The notes beneath the pieces are model-generated. The model was not told the origin of the DNA. It ran no database searches and saw only the letters and a program-made list of their open reading frames with translations. From Gnomoniopsis sp. IMI 355080 (taxonomy: Eukaryota > Ascomycota > Sordariomycetes > Diaporthales > Gnomoniaceae), in the NCBI GenBank assembly GCA_027946555.1, contig JAPEVC010000024.1, positions 1-64,000 on the forward strand: a stretch of 64,000 bases of DNA, read 5' to 3'. A program made the translations under genes and the position numbers. Positions 53,201 through 64,000 of the stretch are shown here, in pieces; position 1 is the first letter of the stretch; every line of letters begins with the position of its first letter.

Positions 53201-56200
53201 GTCAATGGCCTGAAGAAACGAAAATTAAAGAAAGACAAATGAGGGTGGATTATGAATAAAAGATTGTCGTCGACGACCGATACGTCTTAGGAAAGAGCAA
53301 AAAGAAACAATACTGCTCAGCAAGGCATCTTTGAAGGTCACCTGGCAGGAGAACAACAGAGAAGCAGGGGATTTTGCAGCGCAACCAGAGCATTGGCTGC
53401 CGCCGCTCTTTTACAAAGTGGACGCGTGCCCCCTTGCTGGAGCCAGCCCATCACTCAAATTTCGCGTGGATGGTTGAAGGGCGTTGAGGACCCACCTTTG
53501 ATGGGTACTGCGTAGCATTCACCCGGCGAAGAAAGGCGCCGCAAAAACGAAGTGACATTTTGATAGCCCTGCTGCCCCTGCCGACGCTGCGGTTGGTCGA
53601 TCATCTTCAGCAACCCCACAGGCTGCGAGCCAGGCGGTCCAGGCCAAGTGGTGCGGGATGTGGCTTTACTGGCCCACTTATGCAGATCGTGTTCCATTGT
53701 TTTGTCCGCAGCTCCGGGTTCGAGGAAACATGCGGTACATCAGGATGAACACCCAGGGCCATTCGTAACCCGAATCTTTCAAATGATATATCCAGATCAC
53801 TCGACTCAAACGCAATTCTCCTGAGTTCCAATTGTTGCGTGTGTACAGACAGAAACGCACTGGCATATATACACTCTAATACCAACATCTGGATTATCAG
53901 GATTATCAGGACGTTGCCTTCGGTTCGGGCTTTTGGCAGGGGCTCTTCGAATATTCAGGGGGGGACGAGTGACTTGGCGTGTACCATAGAACACATGTTA
54001 GCTTTGGCCAGCCCCTTCTTCGCCCTGATACGTCTTCCAATGATCCAAGTAACATTGAGAGGGATCGCGGGCAGCGTGTTGTACAGTTTTCCTTGGCCAA
54101 ACGACGAGATTGCCCTCTTCTGGAAGAAAGAACTGGCACCTTCAAAATGAAGAAAATGAACAATGCGGGAACATTCGTCATGTTCCCCTGAAGGTACAGA
54201 GTAGGTACGTCCGTCTTCATGCGCGCATATGCACATGCAAGCGCCTGTGTGGGGCCGTAGGCATGTTCTGCAAGGGGGATGAAACGCAAAGTGGGTCACC
54301 TATTATCCAATGTCATCCAATATCGCAGACACTCTGTCCAGCAGCCAGCGGCTATCATGTGTGAATAGCATCATTTGAGAAATCGCATTATATCCAAGCT
54401 TCTCATTGACCTGATTCACCGTACACTCACCTTCCCTATAGTCGAGGTCGCACTCAAGGTATTCCTGAACCATGTCGTACGAGTTCTTGATAAGTTATCT
54501 GGGTACTAACGACATGTGAGCATCCACCAAGTGTACTGGACACTGTTGTGTAAAACCTTCATTAAAACTAACGATGGTGAACTATTGTTCTGCAAAACAC
54601 GGAGAGGTTGTGTACTTGGGAGGTAGCTCAACACCCATCTTCAGATGACATTACGACAGGTAGGAATAAACCAGCAATATGAAGCTTACGGGCAAATTGA
54701 GCTGATTGAAGTTATTTTATTGCACGACTACCTAGGTAGCGTCCTGTACTCCGTACATGGCCCTTTGTAGCTCTTATATCATACAATGCTTGTTGCCACC
54801 CGAGCAGTCTCAATGCTCCTCTGAAATGGGAACGTAATCGGATCCAAGCCTTTCTCAATCTGCCCATTCTATCACTAAGCATTAGCCTTGGAAACAGTAA
54901 ATTTTACCCAGCCGGTTAAGATGGGCCGTAATCCCTCCAACCTTGATTGGCTGACATACTTCCTGAGCAGGTGTTACTACAGAGGTTGTTTCGTGGACAA
55001 GAGCAATGCGCCGGTTCCGACGGAGCTCTTCGGAGGCCGTCAGGCGCCGTCACCCTTATTAACGCAGTTTCTGACGATTTTCAACCAACAACCTTCCAGG
55101 TATCGTGACCGTTCATCGTTCCCATCCTGATCTGAGTCTTAATGCTGCTAAATACTTGCTCGGCGTACTGTAGAGTTTGATGAATGCCGTGTAAGTCACG
55201 GAATATTGAGAATTGGAAGAGTCGACCATCATCACTTAGTAAGCCATGTGTATTTCCCTTCTATAGGCGCCCGTCTACTCTATAATTGGCCAATGAGATC
55301 CAGCCCAGCTACATACCGGCCCTGGGAGGATACCGATGTCATAGAAACATAATTATCAATTGATGTTCCTTTGATGAGAGCCACAAGATACTTCAAAGTT
55401 GATGTAATCCTCAGGTCTCACCCACCTGCCCAGGTGAGCATACTCGAACTCAAACACAACCGCTAGTTACAGTCAGGGCGCAAGTAGCGCGGCGCAAATA
55501 CCTGCAAGTGAACAAGGAAAATTCGAAAGCAGCCTTTCCTAATAGGCCATTTATGTCTTCGCTTAGCAGATGCGTGCACGTCCATTCGATTTCCGGATTG
55601 CTGAGTTGTTAGTCGGTCGTCAGGCACGGGGTGGTCCACTTTTCAACATATCACATCGCAGAATCGTACGATTTGTCGAAGTTTGACCCAGGATATCACC
55701 ATGGATCGCGGCACCATCCCTGCAGCCACTCAAGTATATAACACCAGCGCACACCTCTGTCTTTGACTGACGCAGCTTCTTACTTCTTTATTTCTCTGAT
55801 ACAAGTGTTTCTGCGTGCTGTTGAACGTTGAGACCAAGATCCATACCAACGACTGAGTTGTGTCTGCTTTGACAAGATAAATTATTCTTTGTTAGTGCTT
55901 GCAATTAAGCTGATGCTATGGTCTTCAATATCGTAACACCGCGCATTCCACCCTTGGGCCATCCTCCCCACTCGGAGCTGTGTCCTGACTTGAGAGAGCC
56001 TGTCTTGCGTTCCCTTTGATTGTTCTGCACGTCAAACCGAGCCGTTATCGGTGGGCGCGTTGACGCGCGTTGCTGTCGTAGAGTGCCCACGTAACATCGT
56101 GACGTTCTTGTGTGTCGTGGGCATCGCCCTTCTTATGCGGCATTGGCTGCCTCTATTTCCGTGACCTAGCGTCATGTTAACATGTGAGACAAAGCTTACG

Positions 56201-56255
56201 GCTGAAAGGTCTCCACGTAATTGTTGAAGACCGTAATATTATCATGTGTGTTGTT
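53201..56255. other. 3 kb gene-free stretch
   Basis: Left part is the GH16 promoter. Beyond that only short frames in all phases. A GACTACCTAGGTAGC element lies at 54726-54740. A TATA-like ATATAACACC at about 55736 followed by a pyrimidine-rich run looks like a promoter, but no coding sequence follows it. Confidence 0.5.
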
Positions 56256-57312
56256 CTAGAAAGCGGGCAATTTGCGTTCTACCTTTTTGGCAAACCTCTT
56301 CAGGCAGCTCTCCATTCCATCAGCGTCCTCGATGCAGTGCCAATGTCCCACGCCGAAAAGGACCTCGAGTTCCGTCTTGGACGGCGCTCCCCAACTGCAA
56401 GTTCGCGTTAGCAGGCTGTCGATAGGTGGCAGCAATTTTCCACATGGTGAGTGGATGCAAGTGGGGTAGTAGGGGAACATGCCTGTCTCCAATCAATGCC
56501 AAGTCTTCGAGGCGAGCGACTTGGTCTTCCTGCCCAGCAACGCATAGAAGGGGGCATGTAATCTTTTCATACTCCGGGACGGATGCAGAAGCGATGGCTT
56601 GCGACAGTGTTAAATAAGCCTCGGCGTTGGATGATTGAATAAGCGACCGCACGAAAGCCTCGGCGGTCTTTGTGGCCTTGGAGCCTGTTGCCCTAGTAGG
56701 TATATCGACCGAGTTGACTATGCCTTCAACGCCCTCTGCAAGGTGTGTTAGTTTGTTGATTCGAAATTGGAGATATTGACTGGTGAATTCTCGACTGACC
56801 TTTCTTGACGACTTCCACCCTGTGGTCAAAGGCTTCCTTGGTCTCTGGGCCCGGGCAAATGGGGCCGACGGAGACAATTCCAGCTATCTTATGTTTGACT
56901 GCGATTTCGCAACAGACAATTCCAGCCATTGATGCTCCGATGATGATGGTACGATCCAGTGATTTGTCCAGGTTTTGGAGCAGAGCGACACAATCATCGG
57001 CTATCTCATGCAGATCGTGCGGCTTGCCATGGTACGGTGACTGCCCGAAACCTTTGGAGATATTCCTCATTAGATTGATGTTCACAAATTCATTTGAAGT
57101 GAATTATTAGAGCGAAGAGCGCTTATCAACAACTTACCCGGGACATCGATTGCAAGGCACGAAAAGCCAGCCTCCACGAGACCAGGGATTACAGGAGACC
57201 AGAAGGAATGCGCCCCGCCGAGGCCATGGATGAAAAACAGCGTCAAGCCCGCTCTGCTGGCAGGTTTCCAGCTGTAGAATATTCTCTTTCCGTTGATGTC
57301 CGTGAAAGGCAT
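56256..57312 (-). CDS. Alpha/beta hydrolase
   Basis: Four exons: 57138-57312, 56800-57051, 56483-56735 and 56256-56394, 272 residues. FFIHGLGGAHSFW is the oxyanion-loop HG motif. DVPGFGQS, spanning junction 1, is the usual D-x-x-G-x-G-x-S strand. TIIIGASMAGIVCCEIA gives the nucleophile Ser99 in a GxSxxG elbow (the middle position differs from the usual GHSxGG). CVAGQEDQVA provides the acidic residue and GHWHCIEDAD the His (244 or 246). Length and order fit 3-oxoadipate enol-lactonase-like hydrolases, but the substrate is open. Intron 3 (56395-56482) begins GCATGT and ends TTGCAG with a CTAAC branch point, a GC-AG intron; only this donor restores the frame (LALIGD-S-WGAPSKTELEV). Introns 1 and 2 are standard. 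Confidence 0.88.
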
Positions 57313-60300
57313 TGTCGATATATCAAAGGAAAGGTGTGCGCGGGGGGGAGGGGCCTCTCAAGTGCAAGAGGTGTGTATACAAAAGCGGTACCGACAGAAT
57401 GCAACGCGAAAAAGGATATCGACATTGAGATAACCAGGAAATTTGGGCGCGTTATGCTTTTGTAGCTTCTCCATAAGTATCCCGTGCCATTCAGGGACCG
57501 GGTCTTGACTCTTTGCGCTGTGCCGCCAGGGGATCCGTTCGCAGCTACACGATCATCCTCATCCGGGCTAATTAACGCACGGACAGCACCCTCTACTATG
57601 TATATCGCTTTTATACGTACCTAGCCTAATTGTACATGATAGGAAGAGTGGAGAAACATACTGCGTACAGCCTTCGGCTCCACCTCTATCTAACTCAGAT
57701 CAATTGGCTGTGTTCTTGAATGTTCGTCTAGGTGTCTTTGGCAGAATGGGTGCAGTAGTAGACTTGGTGTTATACGCCTGTGTCATAGAATGAGATGGTG
57801 ATAGTGTCGGAAAAATGGATGCGAATGGTGGCCAGGGAATGCCTGACCGGGGATGCAGCTTGAACTGTACTCGTGCTAACGGCCAAGATAAGACTGAAAG
57901 TCAATCTCCAACGGTTCGCTTAAGGCCAGGAACCCGCTCGCTGACAGGCCAAATATATCAGGCATGTTCGCGCTACGATGGGGACACAGGAGAACTGCGA
58001 CAGGGAACGTGGCCACTGTCCTCTGGCTTCTCCTTGTGTACGCTAAGCCTACCTAACTCTAGCAACCGCCTTGTCCGATATGAAATTGGATCCCGCTACT
58101 GGAGACTAGTAGTTTTCTAGGTAGAAAAAAATTAACTCCTTCAAGGAGGAGAGAAATGTTGAAACTGCTGGGTTACGATGTTTCGGTCGAGCTAGCGCGT
58201 AGGGTCCTGGCATGGGCTGATTAATGAACATTTTATGGTCTAGACTTTACATCCTGGTGTTTCCCGCCTTATGAGAAATGCCATATCACACATATAGATA
58301 GACCTGTAGTAGAGACCTTCCAGTAGATGGGGCTTTCGCGGACTGTGCCTATACCAGCAGCAGCGCTTTAGTAACAAGAGAAGGGCCAGGGCCGCTAGTA
58401 ATCTGAAGATGCCGATGCGCCACATTTCAATAGTCTCACGTGTAGATACGTCAAAACCCATGTTGTATACCTAGGTAAATGCCTGCCCGGTATGCTGCAG
58501 ATGCCAAAGATCAGCGATATGTCCAGCATTAGCTCCAGTTACACAAGGTATTGACTGTAGTGTCTTGTCGCGTAAAGCATCCGGGAAATTTGCTTACAGA
58601 TGCCCAGCGCTGGAGAACAAAGCCCACCCGGTAATACATCCTGTGATGCACCCACCCATGCGGTCGATCTGCGCAGGGGTTGGGTCGAGGTACCTTTATT
58701 GTCTACCTAGGTAGCCATGTCAGAATTATACTTTTTTATACAGGTTATATTGCACTTGTCGTACGACGAAAAGAGAATACAAGACTTACATGATGCCACT
58801 TTCTCAAATCAAGCATAGAATACTCAGGTTGCCGCAGATACCGGGTTACCAGGGTCGAGGCATGACGCTCAATGGCGAAGATGGGCAACTTGCAATTATT
58901 CACAACAGAATTGGATAGAAAGTTGGAAAGCAGGCAGACGGGAACGGAGTTCCCCGTATCCATGGCCACCGAATGTCCATACAATAGACAATCTCCGACA
59001 ACTTGCGCCCGATTTGCCTACAGCAGGTCGAGTACCTATATACAAGCGGGTTGACAGTAACGAACGGCGTATGTTAGGGGTGACTGCATATCCTCGACTT
59101 GGAATCAAAGACTACGGAGCAACACTCGGTTTGTAAAGCATGCTAGTACTTGCATTTTCCGACTTCTGACGGCGACTCTCTTCCACTCGGCTGTTGATCC
59201 GTCAATGACTGACCTTTTGGAGCTAAATCGTTTTGATGAATGCACTATCGAAGGCCGAGTTTCTGAGTTTCGTATTTCAGAGCCCTCACTCACGCAATAG
59301 CAACTCCCAATGAAGTATTCACTAGAGTAGTTAACTTGCATTCGATAGTACACCTGTGTTGGTGCGTCCGAGAACAGCAAAGGCAGATATGCTTCACGAT
59401 GTTGCGTAACCGTTGTATTCAGGGTAGAGAATGGTGTCGAACGCAAGTCAAACGTCGCTTTCTCATGAACGCAGTGGTTCAAGGTTGCTCCGGGAACTCA
59501 AGACCCAAACCGCATAGAATGTGAAAAGAGACTGTGTACCGTAGCGGAGAATAGCGGATTCTAACAGCCGATAGTTTTCGTATATAACCGTCCGGAAAGT
59601 CGCATATAAGGAATCTATAGATCGCTGCATAATCGTTATCCAGGCCACTTCTCCGTCTTGCAGGCAGATTCAGCTAATCTAGGCCGCAGATAGGCAGCAA
59701 TGTTTGAAGACATCACGAAGACGGAAGCAGTGCTGCGAGAAGCCTTCCCGAGAAGGCTCTTAAAGTCTAGTTGGATAAAGAAAATGATAAAACAGACTAA
59801 GACTGAGACGAAGAGGTATATGTGGTAAAAGAGATCCTCGATTTATTTATGCAGCAATAGCTGGCCTCGTTATACAAATCTGCTGAAGTAGCCAACTGGG
59901 TATCAGAGTCAGTTCAATCAGTAGTCAGTTGATTTCAGTTATTCGTTTGGTATTGGTGTAGAGAAGAAGCTATCTACAGTCAACAGTCAAACTGAGGTTT
60001 TGTGTATGTGGTGGGATAGGGCGCTAAGCCCGATTGGGCGAATGAAATCATTCATCCCCCAAACCACCACTACATCTGCCAGGGCTAGAATTCGTCTCGA
60101 AGCAAATGGACGAGTTGAGGCACTAGAAAACAGAAGTATCTCCTATATGACTTTGGCTGGATGGTATTGAGTTGTGTAGTGGATATGACGATCTAAAAAG
60201 GATGTGCACCGATTACTTACGTGTGGCCTTTTGGACGCTTGTTTGAACCCACCATGATCCGGTACGGTACCTAAGTGATGTCACTACCTACTGAGCTGAC

Positions 60301-61618
60301 AGTAGATTCCGCTATTCGGTAGTCTTCTGCTTCACAAAACTTAGATGTCCTGTATACTGGAATGTAGGTGTTGATATTGCAAAGGTGTCGAACTACTGGT
60401 TGTTAGGTTTGGAACCGTTATTCATCAGATGACACTGCACTCGATTTATGTTATTCCCCATCAGCAGAAGATGATATGAAATCAACGCTGTGCCTAAAAG
60501 AGATTGCTATGACTCCTCGACTGGGTTTCACCGCTGAGCTTAGTTTCGATTGAGCCGCACACCAGTCGACACAACCGAGAGAGCCAAGAGCTTTGGTGGA
60601 CGAGAGCTCCGGGGAAGTTGAGAATCCTTATATTTGCACCGATGGTCGCCCTTCAACGAGTAATTCGCAGAAATAGGTGCTTACCTGCAAGTTCTTGTTT
60701 ATAGGCTCGCAGGACGTTGCCTACCACGACATTCCCGATAGCCCACCCGTCCTTGATATCACTACATATAGTTTACTTGCCCGCCGCCGCCTCGTAGGCT
60801 TATATTTGCGTCTAGCCATTGGAAAGCTTGGAATAAAAGCTTCGAAAGATGAGCGCGACTCGGTAAATACAACCACATAGGTGTCTGAGCAATTGGAAAG
60901 AGCTGACAAGCTGCTAGACGCGCGTCACTTTCCAGATTCAAAAGCCAAGCAAAGGCTGTCCCAATTACAGATGCCAAACCCTAAGGGGGAAACCTTAACT
61001 AACTACACGTCTCTTGGCCGTTGTATTCGGAGTGGCGGGGCGGCAGGAATCCAATGCTGTGTCTTCAACCCAACGCACTGCCTCTGGAGACTTTACTTCT
61101 ATCGACACAACCTTGAGTTGATCACTGCAGCTTATCTTTTACTTATGGATCGTGTGATCGAGGATAATACCACACTACTTTTAGGTACCATCCAAGAGAT
61201 CGACGCTATCAAGATGTATTGTGACTTGGGATATGTCTCGAGCCAAGACCTCCGCCTACCCGTCCGTCCGCTCAGCTTTCAACTAACAACAGGGTGATAT
61301 CGAGTACGACGTTAGCCGCTTCCAAGCAACTCACTTTAGCAGGTAGCAATGAACTCACCGGCGTGCAACCCATCGCAGTATCATCTTGCAGAAGCAGTTT
61401 CATCACTAATGATGGTATCTAGCCGGAACTATCACCGTAGGCATCGAGTTCGCAGAGTCTGGGAAGCCACAGTGTATATAAGCGTCTTCAGTATGTCCGA
61501 TGCAGCTGTATACCGCTGCAATGTGGTGTAGTCGAGTTGTCATTCATTCACTAAGTTCTCACAATCTTTTTTTTCCATCGCTTTCTTCCTTCTGGAAAAC
61601 TATCATCTGTATGCAAAC
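57313..61618. other. 4.3 kb gene-free stretch
   Basis: No gene supported. Contains TACCTAGGTA elements (58469-58478, 58704-58713) and CGGTACCTAAG (60264-60274). The part at about 59.7-60.2 kb has skewed composition with repeated CAGTCA units and could be part of an old repeat, but no reverse transcriptase, transposase or terminal repeat was recognised. Rightward frames at 60.7-61.3 kb do not resemble proteins I know and one depends on a non-ATG start. Confidence 0.45.
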
Positions 61619-63047
61619 ATGGCTCCCCATGCGCTTGATTCTGAGGTGCCCCGTCTCAGTAATGATGACATGCGAGAGGCATTCGCGCCCGAAGTTGCAA
61701 TCATTGGCGCAGGCCTGATCGGACTGGCCACCAGCGTTGCGCTCAATAGGCAAAACTCTGCCATCAAAATCACTGTCTACGAACAGAAGGCCAACATCTC
61801 TGAGCTGGGTGTTGGCATCGGGGTTGGAGCCAACGCGGTCAAGGCCATGGGCCTCATTGCTCCGGAGTTCAGGGAAGCATATGACCACATTGTGACCTTG
61901 AATGCAAAGGACAAGATCAACACCGACTTTGACATCTATTGTGGAGATGGCGAAGAACGTGGCCAATTCATAGGGGAAAAGCTGGCGAGAGAAGGCATTC
62001 CTCACGGCGGCGCGACAAGAACCTCTTTGATAGATACTCTAGCGTCTTTGATGCCCGACTCGATCAAGATCGTCTTCAACAAGGAGGTAACGGATGTGCA
62101 ACAAGCTCCGGAGGGCGGCAATGGAAGGATGACGGTTTCCTTTACGGATGGCACGCAGATCGTTGCAGATGCCGTTATTGGATGTGATGGCATCCGGTCT
62201 TTCTGCCGGAGGCTGATCGTTGGCGAAGATGACCCATCGGCTAGTCCACGATATACCGGACGATACTGTCATAGAGGAGTCATCCCCATGGATCAGGCAG
62301 TCAAGGCTGTCGGCCCTGTCGCCCAGACAAGAAGGCTAATCTTGGGCCACGATCGGCACATCCTCATGTTCCCAGTCAAATTTGGGAAGGGTCTCAACGT
62401 TGCAGCATTCGTATCCACTGGAGAGACGTCCTGGTCCAAGGATAAATGGACGGCTCTCGCGACCAAGGAAGACCTCCTGGAAGCGTTCAAAGACTTTGAC
62501 GACGACTCAAAGCGGCTTCTCAGCGTACGTCTGATTCTTTTGAATACCTGATTCTTTCTATTCCACATATCCGCTGACATTCTACGCTGACTAGTTGATC
62601 GAGACATTGAACAAATGGGCCCTTTTTGAGGTTGCCGAAGCGCCAACGTTTGTTCACGACAGCGGCCGATTCTGCATCTTGGGTGACGCTGCGCATGCAT
62701 CGACCCCCCACTGCGGCGCTGGCGTGGGCATGGGCCTCGAGGATGCCTTCATTGTCTCCAGGCTGATGCGACCAGAATTGCTACAGTCTGCGACCGACAT
62801 CAAGCACGCTTTTCGAGCGTACGACGCCGTCCGGCGGCCTCGAGCTCAGGAGCTAGTGCGGCGTTCACGAAGGCAAGGCAGTCTGTTTTGTCTCCAGATT
62901 GTTGGGCCACATGAGATGATTGACGACATGGATGCCAACATGTCGTGGGTCTGGGATGTTGATTTTGATTCGATGCTCTCCAGTGCAAAGAAGGCATTCA
63001 TGACTTTCAAGAGTCAGGACGAAGGGGCGACGTCCTTGAAAGCCTGA
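61619..63047 (+). CDS. FAD-dependent aromatic monooxygenase (salicylate hydroxylase-like)
   Basis: Two exons, 61619-62524 and 62595-63047, intron 70 nt phase 0 (GTACGT donor, CTGACTAG acceptor), 452 residues. EVAIIGAGLIGLATSVAL (25-42) is the GxGxxG dinucleotide-binding motif, VIGCDGIRSFCRR the DG motif that contacts NADPH and FAD, and FCILGDAAHASTPHCGAGVGMGLEDA the GD motif. This set defines class A flavin monooxygenases. VGIGVGANAVKAM and the overall length match the salicylate 1-monooxygenase group, which decarboxylates and hydroxylates salicylate to catechol; related enzymes act in secondary metabolism. No signal peptide or membrane anchor. No aromatic ring-cleavage gene is nearby, although an alpha/beta hydrolase of enol-lactonase type lies 4.3 kb to the left. 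Confidence 0.93.
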
Positions 63048-63728
63048 AGTCAGGAAGTCCTTTTACGAGCGAGACTCGAAATGTTCAGTTTATAGATTGA
63101 TGTTGAACAGACTTTAGCATACATAGCGAATGGGAATGAAGTCGAACCGATGCAATTCGTACAGTGTTGACAGTGGTCTGCCGAGTTGAGGTTCCAACCC
63201 GAGATCGTTCCAAAGCCTGTCCAATATCATGATGGCATTCATGCACTGGGTGCTGTTGTGTGACCGTAACCTCCAAGAAGGCTCTCTCTGTTGCCCAAAA
63301 TTGTATGTAGGGCGGACTTTGAAATTGCCTTCCTGATTGTCATGTCTTGGCCTTTCCTGTCTCGGCCACAAAGTTGTCATTATTTTCCGGGACGGTCCGC
63401 CGATAACGTGGGACGGCAAATTAATTGTATAAGCGACGACATCATTCAATCGAAGTCCCTTTTCCATTCTGTGAACGATACTTTTACTAGGAATCGCCGG
63501 AATTCTGGTTTGATGTATCGGAGATTTGATGGTTCATATGTCATGGACGCCATCTGACTCTTACATTCATTCTTTGCCCAACGACTCCACGCCGGCCACA
63601 CACCCCCGCTAGCACTTGGGCAGCCCAGCTCACATACGAGCCCTTCAAAAGCAGTTTCCCCCCCTCCCAAACAAACCAACAACACCAGCTTTCGCTTATA
63701 TCACCCTGACGACGAGGAAATACCCAGC
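63048..63728. other. Intergenic, promoter of the right-edge gene
   Basis: About 680 nt, no gene. Pyrimidine- and C-rich before the ATG at 63729. Confidence 0.5.
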
Positions 63729-64000
63729 ATGCTCACCCTCAAGCTCATCACCTTGCTGCCCGCAGCGCTACTCGCGACTAGCGGAGCAGCAGGCGTCTCC
63801 GCCCCTGGCCCTTCTCAGCAAAACTCCACGACGATACCCTATTCTACTCGCATGCTGTCCTCCATCATCCTCCGCCAGCAAGGTCTCGTCTCGAGCGGCC
63901 AGCCTACCTCCACGTTGGAGTCAGGCCTCATCGCGCTGGCCATTCAGTCGTGGCTCTCGCTGTATGCTTCGCCCACGACCTCCACCTCCACCAACGGCCA
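63729..64000 (+). CDS. N-terminus of a secreted protein (runs off right edge)
   Basis: ATG at 63729; the frame is open to the window end (90 codons). MLTLKLITLLPAALLATSGAAG is a signal peptide. The next part, STRMLSSIILRQQGLVSSGQPTSTLESGLIALAIQSWLSLY, followed by a Thr/Ser-rich segment, recalls the start of fungal GH105/GH88-type unsaturated glucuronyl or rhamnogalacturonyl hydrolases, where an S-ILRQQG-like helix and a helix ending in LY begin the first alpha-hairpin. The catalytic part lies outside the window, so the family is only suggested. Confidence 0.6.
   Translation, partial: MLTLKLITLLPAALLATSGAAGVSAPGPSQQNSTTIPYSTRMLSSIILRQQGLVSSGQPTSTLESGLIALAIQSWLSLYASPTTSTSTNG

Noticed and set aside
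53720..53740. GGGTTCGAGGA resembling a tRNA B-box
   Set aside because: No cloverleaf can be built around it.
60881..61297. Rightward 138-codon frame before the monooxygenase
   Set aside because: It opens with GTG, which is not a usual start in fungi, and the sequence resembles no protein I know.

Overview
The window reads as nuclear DNA of a filamentous ascomycete (Pezizomycotina, probably a Sordariomycete). Genes are monocistronic and sit on both strands. Most carry zero to four short introns of about 60-90 nt with GTAAGT-like donors, CTAAC/CTAAT branch points and YAG acceptors. The contents are typical of such fungi: condensin SMC4, an ELYS-type nucleoporin, a GPI-anchored GH16 glucanase, an AOX-type alcohol oxidase, a secreted arylsulfatase, a small secreted protein and a relic of a rhodopsin-like membrane protein. 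I saw no rRNA, tRNA, CRISPR array or intact transposon. Exon junctions were deduced by eye from splice signals and reading-frame continuity.

Layout. 0-11 kb: the start of a gene leaving the left edge, a glyoxalase-fold protein, a Ras-type GTPase with a long leader, an AMMECR1 protein, a hotdog thioesterase and a membrane protein with a lipase-like elbow. 11-26 kb: a decayed rhodopsin-like gene, a 3.5 kb gene-free stretch, a small secreted Cys protein, an RWDD2-like protein, a small unknown protein, a CorA-like transporter with unresolved junctions, a truncated membrane-protein relic and a four-exon arylsulfatase. 27-43.5 kb: a nucleobase/hydantoin permease, an amidase, SMC4 and ELYS head to head, an N-carbamoyl-D-amino-acid hydrolase divergent from a hydantoinase, then a hydantoin racemase. 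45-64 kb: alcohol oxidase, a coiled-coil membrane protein, GH16 glucanase, an alpha/beta hydrolase, a flavin monooxygenase and the start of a secreted protein at the right edge, separated by gene-free stretches of 1.4-4.3 kb.

The most interesting part is 27-43.5 kb. The permease, racemase, cyclic-amidase (hydantoinase) and D-carbamoylase together form a complete route: take up a 5-substituted hydantoin, racemise it, open the ring and release a D-amino acid. The amidase could add a further C-N bond cleavage. The shared promoter of carbamoylase and hydantoinase holds a TCGG-N6-CCGA site, the binding form known for UaY/Ppr1-type Zn2Cys6 regulators of purine and pyrimidine catabolism. It also holds a 12-nt motif, CTGCCGGACAAG, that recurs upstream of the racemase. 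The set is split by the essential SMC4/ELYS pair, which is unusual for a catabolic cluster.
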